DNA of 10,534 bases from Saprospiraceae bacterium (GCA_014379065.1 JACMMM010000315.1:1-10534); one strand, 5' to 3'. Numbered from the stretch's first letter, positions 1 to 6,822 are shown. Translations and numbers: made by a program. Notes: a model not told the origin generated them from the letters alone.

Positions 1-7
1 AACCAAA

Positions 8-39
8 ACGTTGCGACGTTGCGACGTTGCGACGTTGCG
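8..39. repeat. 8-bp tandem repeat, four copies of ACGTTGCG
   Basis: Four exact head-to-tail copies of ACGTTGCG lie at 8-15, 16-23, 24-31 and 32-39. Because 8 is not a multiple of 3, all three forward frames read the same cyclic octapeptide (CDVATLRR and its permutations). I recall such repeats as common non-coding sequence in Bacteroidota, where they yield spurious ORF tails. A forward frame from the window edge ends at the TGA at 40-42, so the repeat could also be the end of a truncated upstream ORF, but nothing supports a real gene there. The rest of the gap up to 152 is AT-rich and shows no convincing promoter. Confidence 0.85.
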
Positions 40-152
40 TGAAATAAATAATATTTTTTTCAGGTACAGGGTAAGGTTTTAAAAGTGGGGCGATATAGGT
101 TCAAAGCAGCGAAATAACTGCCTACATTCTTTCACCTAACTTTTTTCAGATC

Positions 153-1187
153 ATGACAACCCGTGCATTTTTCTCCACCCTAACCCTCATTGCCATTTTT
201 GCATCCATCATATCCTGCACCAAAACAAGCATCGAACCCGCTACCGAAGTAGTATCGCCTACGTTGCCGTCAGGAGAGCGAATCCGCATCCATTTTGGCA
301 CCAGTACCCTCAATGGCTGCATGTACAGTTTCAGCAACTGCATCTGGATCGGTTGGGGCAATGCCACTGATTTGCAACAACAATCTCCCGCATTTCAATT
401 TGACAATGGCGACGAAGTAAGCGCCGACTACGGCAACCTCTTCCCGCTCACTGCAGATTTCAGGGTCGAATCTCAAAACGGCCTGCCGCCACAAGTCCTG
501 AAATCAGGCTTCTACCGCTTCCAAACCTCTTCTGTTGGGAAAAAAATGATCTCGTTCACGGATGCGAACTTGCAGCCCGTAGCGCCTTTGGTCAACCCGA
601 ACAATCCACAGGACAACCTCGGTCAACTGCACAATTTGGCGATGCAGGGCATCTTTACTGCTAAAACCAAAGACGAAATCAAAGCCGTTGGTGATGACAT
701 GAATGCCATACGGAAGATTCTATCCGCCAAATCTGCCCAATTTCTAGAAACAGAAGCTGAAATCGTAATCCAAGATATCGAGCAACAGCAAATCGAACGC
801 GTAGGATTTGTCAGCAACTACGACGACCATCAGGCTTGGCTCCAAACTTCCAGACTTAGCGCAAACGACCGCAAGGTGCTGGGCGACATCCTGGACAAAG
901 TCTCGGCGATGCCCGTCAATTCTCCCGACCAACTCAGTGCTTTCGTGAGCGTTATGACGGAATTTGAAAACGGTCTTGCTCAAAACACCACGCTCGACAA
1001 TCCAAAGCTTCTGCTCTCTGCCATCTCAGTCGCGAAGTACAGTCGCTACTACTGGTACTGGAAATGCCTGGCAAACGATGAACCCGCTGCACGACCCACT
1101 TGGTGGAAAGCCGATGTCAAAGGCTTGATCGAAGGCGGAATTGGACAAGCATTGGTGGATTCTTTGTTTGCGGCTTTTACGAAGTAA
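153..1187 (+). CDS. Putative outer-membrane lipoprotein of unknown function
   Basis: I do not recognise this 344-residue protein. It begins with a typical lipoprotein signal: Arg4, a hydrophobic stretch (about residues 5-20) and a lipobox I-I-S-C with Cys22 as the expected lipidated residue. Residues 23-40 form a Ser/Thr/Pro-rich tether. The next part contains a short Cys/Trp segment (NGCMYSFSNCIWIGWG, about 54-69). The middle (about 155-290) is polar and probably helical, with several Gln/Glu/Asp-rich stretches. The C-terminus has an aromatic cluster (YSRYYWYWKC) followed by a Gly-containing hydrophobic tail. No catalytic motif is visible. The ATG at 153 is chosen because it directly starts the signal sequence. 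The gene stands alone, with a strong terminator 13 bp after its stop and repeats beyond that. Cell-envelope location is well supported by the signal; function is unknown. Confidence 0.85.
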   Translation: MTTRAFFSTLTLIAIFASIISCTKTSIEPATEVVSPTLPSGERIRIHFGTSTLNGCMYSFSNCIWIGWGNATDLQQQSPAFQFDNGDEVSADYGNLFPLTADFRVESQNGLPPQVLKSGFYRFQTSSVGKKMISFTDANLQPVAPLVNPNNPQDNLGQLHNLAMQGIFTAKTKDEIKAVGDDMNAIRKILSAKSAQFLETEAEIVIQDIEQQQIERVGFVSNYDDHQAWLQTSRLSANDRKVLGDILDKVSAMPVNSPDQLSAFVSVMTEFENGLAQNTTLDNPKLLLSAISVAKYSRYYWYWKCLANDEPAARPTWWKADVKGLIEGGIGQALVDSLFAAFTK

Positions 1188-1200
1188 TTGAGTTTAAACA

Positions 1201-1242
1201 ACCTGAGTCATCCCGAATTTTTGGGGTGACTCAGGTCATTTT
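1201..1242 (+). terminator. Rho-independent-type terminator after the lipoprotein gene
   Basis: A 14-bp stem (1201-1214 with 1223-1236, one G-T wobble) encloses an 8-nt loop and is followed by CATTTTT. It begins 13 bp after the lipoprotein stop codon. The stem is long and GC-containing but the T tract is short and offset by two bases. It is a good candidate for ending the lipoprotein transcript. Confidence 0.8.
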
Positions 1243-1253
1243 TGCGGAATTAA

Positions 1254-1414
1254 GGTGCGTAGCACCCTAAACGTCGGTAGAAATTGATAATGCAACGGAG
1301 GAAAAGGTGCGTAGCACCGAAACTCGACTCCCACAAGACGTATTTGTTCCGGTGCTACGCACCTCCTAACTGATTGAAAACGAAAATTCTACCGACGTTT
1401 TGGTGCTACGCACC
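1254..1414. repeat. Composite REP-like inverted-repeat cluster (four GGTGCGTAGCACC palindromes)
   Basis: Four copies of the palindromic 13-mer GGTGC-GTA-GCACC occur: two in forward orientation (1254-1266, 1306-1318) and two reversed (1351-1363, 1402-1414). They are nested symmetrically. The outer pair extends outside the palindrome by a shared flank (AAACGTCGGTAGAA at 1268-1281, its complement TTCTACCGACGTTT at 1387-1400), giving arms of about 30 bp. The inner pair shares GGTGCGTAGCACCG-AAC with one base different. The whole block could fold into one long branched hairpin. It resembles the REP-type palindrome pairs that are mobilised by RAYT transposases in other bacteria, but no RAYT gene is in this window. 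It fills most of the 349-bp gap between the lipoprotein and the transporter. Confidence 0.85.
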
Positions 1415-1493
1415 CATGTCGAAAAATTCGGCATGAATCATGTTTTACTGGTTCACTTAAAAATAAACGCGCTTTTTTTCAAACCTTGCACCC

Positions 1494-1531
1494 AATCCGC
1501 GTAAATCAGTAAAACCCGCGTGATCCGCGTT
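1494..1531. repeat. Degenerate AATCCGCGT-type short repeat before the MFS gene
   Basis: Three imperfect copies of an (A)AYCCGCGT word occur at 1494-1502, 1513-1521 and 1522-1530, separated by AAATCAGTAA. The last copy ends 6 bp before the transporter start codon. I recall similar (T)AATCCGCGT/CCGTG runs as common upstream low-complexity sequence in Bacteroidota genomes, but cannot verify that here. No Shine-Dalgarno sequence is visible between it and the ATG. Confidence 0.45.
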
Positions 1532-1536
1532 GCATC

Positions 1537-2766
1537 ATGAAAAACTGGCAAATCAAGGCTTCTCTGTTCCTTAATTACTTTGTGTTTGCCATCCTGCTCA
1601 ACAGCGTTGGCACAGTCATTTTGCAAGTGCAGAACAGTTACGGCGTTTCGCACGGCTCGGCCTCTGTGCTGGAAGCCTTCAAAGACCTGAGTATCGCCAT
1701 CGTATCGTTTCTGCTTTCTTCCTACATCACACGATGGGGTTACAAAAACTCCATGCTCGCAGCGTTGGCGCTGGTCACCCTAGTATGCTTCATTGTGCCC
1801 TCCGTTCCGGGTTTTTGGATGACTAAATTGCTGTTTGCGGCAGTAGGCACCAGTTTTGCCCTTATCAAAATGTCGGTGTACAGCACCATAGGGCTTGTCA
1901 CAAAAGACGAAAAAGAGCACATCAGCTTGATGAATTTCATCGAGTCATTTTTCATGGTGGGCGTCACTGCTGGTTATTTCATATTCAGTGCTTTCGTGGA
2001 TGACGCGAACCCACAAAGTTTGGCTTGGCTAAACGTCTATTATCTGCTTGGGGCGCTCTCTTTGGCGGCCTTTCTGCTTTTGTTCTCGGCTACGCTCGAT
2101 GAGTCGGCGGCCAAAAGCCCGGAGGACGAAGCCCCCAATTTTGCGCAAATGTTCCAGCTCATGGCGGTGCCGCTCGTGCTGGTATTTGTACTGTGCGCGT
2201 TTTTCTATGTACTTATTGAGCAGAGCATTATGAGCTGGCTACCCACCTACAATCAGGAAGTACTGCGGCTGCCCACTTCATTGAGCATCGAAATGGCGGG
2301 AATCTTGTCTATCGCAACAGGTCTGGGTCGACTGCTCGCAGGTATCGTGCTGCGTAAAATCAGTTGGTATGTGGCGCTTACCTCTTGTCTTTTGATCGCG
2401 GCGGCCCTGGTGCTTTTGGCCATCCCGTTGGCAAATGGCGCGGTTGCCGGAGCCGCTACGGGCTGGGGTGACGCGCCGATTGCGGCATTTATTTTCCCCC
2501 TCATTGGCTTGTTTCTGGCACCGATTTACCCAACCATCAACTCGCTGATTTTGAGCAGTTTGCCCAAGCAAAAGCACGGACTGATGTCGGGGCTCATTAT
2601 CGTATTTTCTGCGCTGGGCGGCACCACGGGTTCGATCATTACGGGTAATATTTTTGGGAAATTGGGCGGCCAAACAGCTTTCTATTGCTCGCTCGTGCCG
2701 ATCGGGATTTTGGTGGTGGGTTTGTTTTTCTTTAAGAGATTGCAGTCGAAAAGTTCTGCAGGATGA
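1537..2766 (+). CDS. MFS transporter, 12 predicted helices, probable sugar permease
   Basis: This 409-residue protein has the length and pattern of a complete Major Facilitator Superfamily carrier. Twelve hydrophobic segments can be seen: six between about residues 8 and 185, a polar loop (about 185-203, Asp/Glu/Lys-rich) as the central cytoplasmic linker, and six more to about 402. A degenerate motif-A region (TRWGYKNS, about 65-72) lies between helices 2 and 3. The helix-10 segment FLAPIYPTINSL (about 326-337) recalls the helix of FHS/fucose-permease-type sugar symporters, but the match is too weak to name a subfamily. The ATG at 1537 gives a short N-terminus before helix 1, normal for the family. 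The trehalase gene starts 91 bp downstream in the same direction, so transport of trehalose or its breakdown product is a reasonable inference. The substrate cannot be read from the sequence. Confidence 0.88.
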   Translation: MKNWQIKASLFLNYFVFAILLNSVGTVILQVQNSYGVSHGSASVLEAFKDLSIAIVSFLLSSYITRWGYKNSMLAALALVTLVCFIVPSVPGFWMTKLLFAAVGTSFALIKMSVYSTIGLVTKDEKEHISLMNFIESFFMVGVTAGYFIFSAFVDDANPQSLAWLNVYYLLGALSLAAFLLLFSATLDESAAKSPEDEAPNFAQMFQLMAVPLVLVFVLCAFFYVLIEQSIMSWLPTYNQEVLRLPTSLSIEMAGILSIATGLGRLLAGIVLRKISWYVALTSCLLIAAALVLLAIPLANGAVAGAATGWGDAPIAAFIFPLIGLFLAPIYPTINSLILSSLPKQKHGLMSGLIIVFSALGGTTGSIITGNIFGKLGGQTAFYCSLVPIGILVVGLFFFKRLQSKSSAG

Positions 2767-2776
2767 CGCGAGCGAA

Positions 2777-2809
2777 AGACCTCGTAGGTTTTAAAAACCT
2801 ACGAGGTCT
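2777..2809. repeat. Perfect 16-bp-arm palindrome between transporter and trehalase
   Basis: Positions 2777-2792 and 2794-2809 are exact reverse complements (AGACCTCGTAGGTTTT and its complement) around one central A. It starts 11 bp after the transporter stop. The hairpin would be stable, but on the plus strand it is followed by CAAAAAAA rather than T residues, so it is not a canonical terminator for the transporter. I recall GACCTCGTAGGTTTT-type palindromes as dispersed elements in Bacteroidota genomes. It may act as an RNA stability or attenuation element, or be only a mobile repeat. Confidence 0.85.
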
Positions 2810-2815
2810 CAAAAA

Positions 2816-2862
2816 AATGACGAGCAATGACCAATGACGCAATGACTTAATAACGCAATGAA
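2816..2862. repeat. Degenerate AATGAC repeat overlapping the trehalase start
   Basis: AATGAC words recur at 2816, 2826, 2833 and 2841 with small variations, and the final relative (AATGAA at 2857) contains the trehalase ATG at 2858-2860. The word is the same as that in the 17-bp array at 9283-9391 in this window. An in-frame TGA at 2843-2845 leaves the ATG at 2858 as the only ATG upstream of the conserved part of the enzyme, so the functional start appears to lie in repeat-derived sequence. Confidence 0.6.
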
Positions 2863-4408
2863 CAATCCAACCTATTTCCACTTCCCCACCCTCTCCCCGC
2901 TCTACGAAGCCATCCAAACTTCCGGTATCTTCCCCGATTCCAAATTCTTCCCCGACTGCTCACCCAAATCCGACCCTGCGGACATTTTGGTGGCCTACGA
3001 AAAGGCTAAATCCCAACCCGGTTTTGACCTGAAATCCTTCGTAGCAACCCATTTTGAATTCCCCGAAACACCCGACACCAGCTACCAATCCGCCAACAAA
3101 CCTATCCGCGAGCATCTCGATAATCTCTGGGATACATTAATGCGCGAACCCGACTTAACACTCAACACTAACCACTCAACACTCATCCCCCTCCCCTACC
3201 CTTACATCGTGCCGGGCGGGCGTTTCCGTGAGGTATATTATTGGGACAGTTATTTCACCATGCTCGGATTGCAAGTATCGGGCCGCGCCGAGGTGATTCA
3301 AAACATGGTGGACAATTTTGCACATCAAATTGACACCTTCGGACACATCCCGAACGGCAACCGAACCTACTATTTAAGCCGTTCTCAGCCGCCTTTTTTT
3401 GCGCTGATGGTCAATCTTTTAGCAGAAATTAAAGGAGAAGCGATCCTCCTGCGCTATCGCCGTGCTTTGGAAAAGGAATACGATTTTTGGATGGATGGAG
3501 AGCATGTACCGGCGGCTTTAGCCGCAGGAGACCCGCTGCTTACTCCTGCGGCTGAAGCCGCCGGTACAAGAACCCATCGCCGCCTCGTCCAACTAGCCGA
3601 TGGAAGCCTACTCAACCGCTATTGGGACGACGACCCAAACCCTCGCCCCGAAGCCTACGCTGAAGATTTACATACCGCGCATCAATCGAGCCGCCCAGCA
3701 GAGGAAACATTCCGCCATCTCCGCGCCGCAGCCGAATCGGGTTGGGATTTCAGCAGCCGTTGGCTTAGCGACGAACAAAATCTCGCAAGCATCCGAACCT
3801 GCGATTTTCTGCCCGTAGATTTGAATTGCCTGCTCTATTATTTGGAAAAAACACTCGTTCACACTTATCGGCAATTGCCCGACCACACACCTGTGGAGGT
3901 GTTTAAAGATCGCGCCCGTTTGCGCAAAGCCGCGATTCTGAAACATTGTTGGGATGCTAAACAGGGTTTCTTTTTTGATTTCAATTTTGTTGAAAACCAA
4001 CGCGCTGCGGCGTTCACCCTCGCAGCAGTGTTCCCGCTTTTTTTTCAAATAGCCGATGCCGAACAAGCCGCCAGTGTGGCAAAAATTTTGGAAGAAAAAT
4101 TCCTGCATCCTGGTGGCCTCGTCTCCACGCTTTCACATTCTGGCCAGCAATGGGACGCACCCAACGGCTGGGCCCCGCTACAATGGATGGCATACAGGGG
4201 CTTGATGAACTATGGCCACTCCGATTTGGCCGAAAAAATCCGCCATAACTGGCTCAGTCTGGGCGAGAAAACATACGCCGACACGGGCAAAATGATGGAA
4301 AAATACGACGTGGAAAACCCCGATGCGCCCGGCGGTGGCGGCGAGTACCCCAATCAGGACGGTTTTGGCTGGACCAATGGGGTATATCTCAAAATGCAAT
4401 CCCTTTGA
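2858..4408 (+). CDS. treF: Trehalase, glycoside hydrolase family 37, cytoplasmic type
   Basis: GH37 trehalase hydrolyses trehalose to two glucose molecules by an inverting mechanism. The 516-residue protein has both family signatures: PGGRFREVYYWDSY (119-132) and QWDAPNGWAP (431-440), plus the Gly-rich GGGGEYPNQDGFGW (492-505). By alignment from memory with E. coli TreA (catalytic Asp312 and Glu496), the general acid is Asp297 in GWDFSSRW and the base is Glu481 in MMEKYDV. Both are present, so the enzyme should be active. There is no signal peptide, so a cytoplasmic, TreF-like enzyme is inferred; E. coli TreA and TreF are slightly longer. Two odd stretches differ from E. coli: residues 100-109 (LTLNTNHSTL) are encoded by a short tandem repeat, and residues 217-237 (Ala/Gly/Pro-rich) are encoded by a 64-bp palindrome. 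The latter makes the WMDG-to-HRR loop about 15 residues longer. The upstream transporter suggests a sugar-uptake role. Confidence 0.96.
   Translation: MNNPTYFHFPTLSPLYEAIQTSGIFPDSKFFPDCSPKSDPADILVAYEKAKSQPGFDLKSFVATHFEFPETPDTSYQSANKPIREHLDNLWDTLMREPDLTLNTNHSTLIPLPYPYIVPGGRFREVYYWDSYFTMLGLQVSGRAEVIQNMVDNFAHQIDTFGHIPNGNRTYYLSRSQPPFFALMVNLLAEIKGEAILLRYRRALEKEYDFWMDGEHVPAALAAGDPLLTPAAEAAGTRTHRRLVQLADGSLLNRYWDDDPNPRPEAYAEDLHTAHQSSRPAEETFRHLRAAAESGWDFSSRWLSDEQNLASIRTCDFLPVDLNCLLYYLEKTLVHTYRQLPDHTPVEVFKDRARLRKAAILKHCWDAKQGFFFDFNFVENQRAAAFTLAAVFPLFFQIADAEQAASVAKILEEKFLHPGGLVSTLSHSGQQWDAPNGWAPLQWMAYRGLMNYGHSDLAEKIRHNWLSLGEKTYADTGKMMEKYDVENPDAPGGGGEYPNQDGFGWTNGVYLKMQSL
3155..3185 (+). repeat. AACACTCAACACT tandem inside the trehalase gene
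   Basis: Two imperfect copies of a 14-15-bp unit lie head to tail: TTAACACTCAACACT at 3155-3169 and TAACCACTCAACACT at 3169-3183, followed by CA. In the trehalase frame this encodes residues 100-109 (LTLNTNHSTL), just before the first trehalase signature. I recall AACACTCAACACTC runs as intergenic low-complexity repeats in Bacteroidota. In E. coli TreA the equivalent linker is of similar length (about two residues shorter) but unrelated in sequence, so the repeat seems to have replaced or grown within a tolerant linker. Confidence 0.6.
3505..3568. repeat. 64-bp palindromic repeat element inside the trehalase gene
   Basis: Two 26-bp arms (3505-3530 and 3543-3568) are reverse complements with a single mismatch, which would be a G-U wobble in RNA, around a 12-nt loop. 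Each arm contains its own small hairpin (GCGGC-TTTA-GCCGC and GCGGC-TGAA-GCCGC). The sequence looks like a dispersed palindromic element rather than enzyme-coding sequence, yet it is read in frame as residues 217-237 of trehalase without a stop. It falls between WMDG (211-214) and the HRR-L-V-Q-L segment, where E. coli TreA has only about ten residues. Confidence 0.85.
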
Positions 4409-4582
4409 GCGATTTTAACACTAGTTCGTCGCATGGAATATAATGAGATGTCGGGCAAGTCCAAAACTCGCCGTATCATTGCTCCCTAATCAGAAAGGAG
4501 AATACTCACAATCGCCTGAAACACAACGAAGTAGCGCGATTGGAAAGCCCATTTGCCTTTGAAAAATTCCTGAACGGCTTTT

Positions 4583-5488
4583 ATGCGTAGAACTATTGAT
4601 ATACTTTCGGCTGGAGAATTACTGGTTGATTTTATCACCGCAGAATTTGTGCAAACCTTAGATGAGGGTATGCTTTTCAAGCGAATCCCAAGCGGCAACC
4701 CCGCCACTTTGGCCATCAACATGGCTCGGCTTGGCAATAAAGCGATGCTGGCCGCTACGGTAGGCAACGACGATATGGGGGGAGTGCTCATCAATCACCT
4801 CAATCGTTCGGGCGTGGACACTTCGTGTGTAGCCCAAGTGGAAGACCCAACTACCCTGATTTTGGCAACGCGCTCGGCCACTGCCGCCAATCTTCAAGTG
4901 TACCGTGGCGCCGATTCCATGCTCTCCATCCGCCAATTTCCGTTCCAGTCATTTGACAATATTGGGGTTTTTCATACGACCTGTTTTGCATTGAGTAAAA
5001 ACCCGTCTCAACACGTTATTTTACAAGCTGCAGAGCGGGCGCAACGTGCAGGGTGTTTGGTCTCGATAGATGTCAATTACAGCAATAAAATATTCCCCGA
5101 TCGCATCGAGGCCAAAAAAGCGGTGTCAGAAATTTGCCGCTACAAGGCATTGATAAAAATAAGCGACGCAGATTGGAAACGCCTTTACGAAGACAATGCC
5201 CCTGCGCCTGAAGCGGTCATTGAGCATTTTATGAAAATCGGCGCCTCACAGGTTTGTTTTGCCACCGATAAGGGCTATTGGGTTGGCAATGGCAGTGAAA
5301 CCCATTCACTCCCCCACCGCCAAGAAGCTGCCGGCACTGGTGATGCTTTTTTGGCTGGCTATCTTACCGCTTACCTTGACGAAAAAAGTATACTCGACTC
5401 CGCCGTCGCTGGCCGGAGGATGGCGGAATTGAAAGTTTCTCTTTCAGAAAAAGTTGATCGCTCAATGATTTATGAAGAACTTGAATAA
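4583..5488 (+). CDS. PfkB/ribokinase-family carbohydrate kinase, probably fructokinase-like
   Basis: This 301-residue protein has the normal length of the PfkB sugar kinase family, which transfers phosphate from ATP to a sugar. The N-terminus reads ILSAGELLVDF, the first strand of the fold. A PfkB signature-1-like region follows (about 33-62: SGNPATLAINMARLG, then VGNDDMGG). The second signature is AAGTGDAFLAGY with the catalytic-base Asp254 and the anion-hole Gly251-Thr-Gly253 intact. The usual DTxGAGD start is EAAGTGD here, so the first Asp of the signature is Glu248. Substrate specificity cannot be read; the N-terminus is most like fructokinase/2-keto-3-deoxygluconate kinase members. It lies 174 bp after trehalase with no terminator seen between them, and 3 bp before the aminotransferase gene, so it is co-transcribed at least with the latter. 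Confidence 0.88.
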   Translation: MRRTIDILSAGELLVDFITAEFVQTLDEGMLFKRIPSGNPATLAINMARLGNKAMLAATVGNDDMGGVLINHLNRSGVDTSCVAQVEDPTTLILATRSATAANLQVYRGADSMLSIRQFPFQSFDNIGVFHTTCFALSKNPSQHVILQAAERAQRAGCLVSIDVNYSNKIFPDRIEAKKAVSEICRYKALIKISDADWKRLYEDNAPAPEAVIEHFMKIGASQVCFATDKGYWVGNGSETHSLPHRQEAAGTGDAFLAGYLTAYLDEKSILDSAVAGRRMAELKVSLSEKVDRSMIYEELE

Positions 5489-5491
5489 ATT

Positions 5492-6736
5492 ATGGAAATC
5501 CTCACCACACTTTCCTCTGCTACCTTAATCGAACTCGAAGACCGCTTCAACGCGCACAATTACCACCCCATCCCGGTAGTGCTGGAGCGTGGCAAAGGTG
5601 TGCACGTTTGGGATGTAGAAGGCAAACGATACTATGATTTCCTTTCCGCGTACAGCGCTGTAAACCAAGGCCATTGCCACCCGCGCATCATCGGAGCGTT
5701 GATCGAGCAGGCGCAAAAACTGACCCTTACCTCACGCGCTTTTTACAACAACTTGCTGGGCGAATATGCCGAGTTTTTGACCCAATATTTTGGCTACGAG
5801 CGCATCTTACCCATGAACACAGGGGTAGAAGCCGTTGAGACTGCTATCAAACTCGCCCGCAAATGGGCCTACCAAATAAAAGGCGTGGCTGAAGGGAAAG
5901 CGAAGGTCATCTTTGCTTCGGGCAATTTCCACGGACGCACATTGGGTGTTATTTCTGCCTCTACCGATCCCGACAGCCGCAACGGGTTTGGCCCTTATAT
6001 GCGTGGTTTTGAGGTGATTCCATACAATGACCTTGCTGCGCTCGAACTCGCTTTACAAGACCCCAACGTGGCGGGCTTCTTGGTCGAACCGATCCAGGGC
6101 GAAGCGGGCGTGAACGTCCCAGACGAAGGTTACATCGCTACTGCCTACGATCTTTGTAAGGCACACCATGTGCTTTTTATCGCCGACGAAGTGCAAACAG
6201 GAATCGCCCGAACAGGTCGCTTGCTCTGCTGCGACCACGAGGCAGTAAAACCCGACATCTTGATCCTCGGCAAAGCCCTTTCCGGGGGCGTGTTGCCCGT
6301 GAGTGCCGTGCTCAGCACCGACGAGGTAATTCTCACCATAAAACCCGGCGAACATGGCTCCACTTTTGGCGGAAACCCACTCGCTTGCGCCGTGGCCATG
6401 GAAGCATTGAAAGTGGTAGAAGACGAACACTTGGCCGACAATGCCAAAGAACTGGGCAAAACTTTCCGCTCTCGCATGCGGGTGCTACAACAAAAACGTC
6501 CCGACCTCATCTCGCTGGTGCGCGGCAAGGGCCTGCTCAACGCTGTAGTAATTAACGATACAGAACAAAGCAAAACGGCCTGGAACATTTGCCTGGGCCT
6601 GGCCGAAAACGGCCTGCTAGCCAAACCCACCCACGGCAACGTGATCCGTTTCGCACCGCCACTGGTCATGACCGAAAGCCAGTTGGGCGAATGCTGTGAT
6701 ATTATTGAGCGGGTGATTTTGGGGTTTGAGGGGTAA
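5492..6736 (+). CDS. rocD: Ornithine aminotransferase (ornithine-oxo-acid transaminase)
   Basis: This PLP-dependent class III aminotransferase converts L-ornithine and 2-oxoglutarate to glutamate-5-semialdehyde and glutamate, linking arginine/ornithine breakdown to proline and glutamate. The 414-residue length is typical. The N-terminal part contains NAHNYHPIPVVLERG and a YDFLSAYSAVNQGHCHP segment characteristic of ornithine aminotransferases. The NTGVEAVETAIKLARKW motif (about 109-125) is a subgroup hallmark. Asp232 in IADEVQTG should contact the PLP ring nitrogen, and Lys261 in GKALSGG is the Schiff-base lysine. HGSTFGGNPLACAVA completes the cofactor site. The start at 5492 is 3 bp after the kinase stop codon, so the two genes are almost certainly one transcript. 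A terminator hairpin lies about 57 bp after the stop. The link to the sugar genes is positional only. Confidence 0.95.
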   Translation: MEILTTLSSATLIELEDRFNAHNYHPIPVVLERGKGVHVWDVEGKRYYDFLSAYSAVNQGHCHPRIIGALIEQAQKLTLTSRAFYNNLLGEYAEFLTQYFGYERILPMNTGVEAVETAIKLARKWAYQIKGVAEGKAKVIFASGNFHGRTLGVISASTDPDSRNGFGPYMRGFEVIPYNDLAALELALQDPNVAGFLVEPIQGEAGVNVPDEGYIATAYDLCKAHHVLFIADEVQTGIARTGRLLCCDHEAVKPDILILGKALSGGVLPVSAVLSTDEVILTIKPGEHGSTFGGNPLACAVAMEALKVVEDEHLADNAKELGKTFRSRMRVLQQKRPDLISLVRGKGLLNAVVINDTEQSKTAWNICLGLAENGLLAKPTHGNVIRFAPPLVMTESQLGECCDIIERVILGFEG

Positions 6737-6793
6737 AGGACATATTTCTTTCTCCTCCCGAAATCCGAATTTCCTGTTCCATCGTACTTGGAT

Positions 6794-6822
6794 ACGAGCA
6801 CCTTCCGGTGCTTGTCATTTTT
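6794..6822 (+). terminator. Hairpin terminator after the aminotransferase gene
   Basis: A 9-bp stem (6794-6802 with 6807-6815, one G-T wobble) with a TTCC tetraloop is followed by CATTTTT. It closes the kinase-aminotransferase transcript before the DUF4394 gene, which starts 18 bp later. That short spacing means the promoter of the next gene would have to lie within or upstream of this hairpin, or that the next gene depends on read-through. Confidence 0.7.

Noticed and set aside
1254..1414. CRISPR array
   Set aside because: The repeats are palindromes in alternating orientation with uneven spacing and are not direct repeats with regular spacers.
3668..4108. 146-residue minus-strand frame opposite trehalase
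   Set aside because: It shadows conserved trehalase coding sequence and has no recognisable protein features.
4447..4590. Open plus-strand frame before the kinase (reads NEVARLESPFAFEKFLNGFYA near its end)
   Set aside because: It has no ATG start, is under 50 codons and overlaps the kinase start; I see no support beyond an absence of stops.
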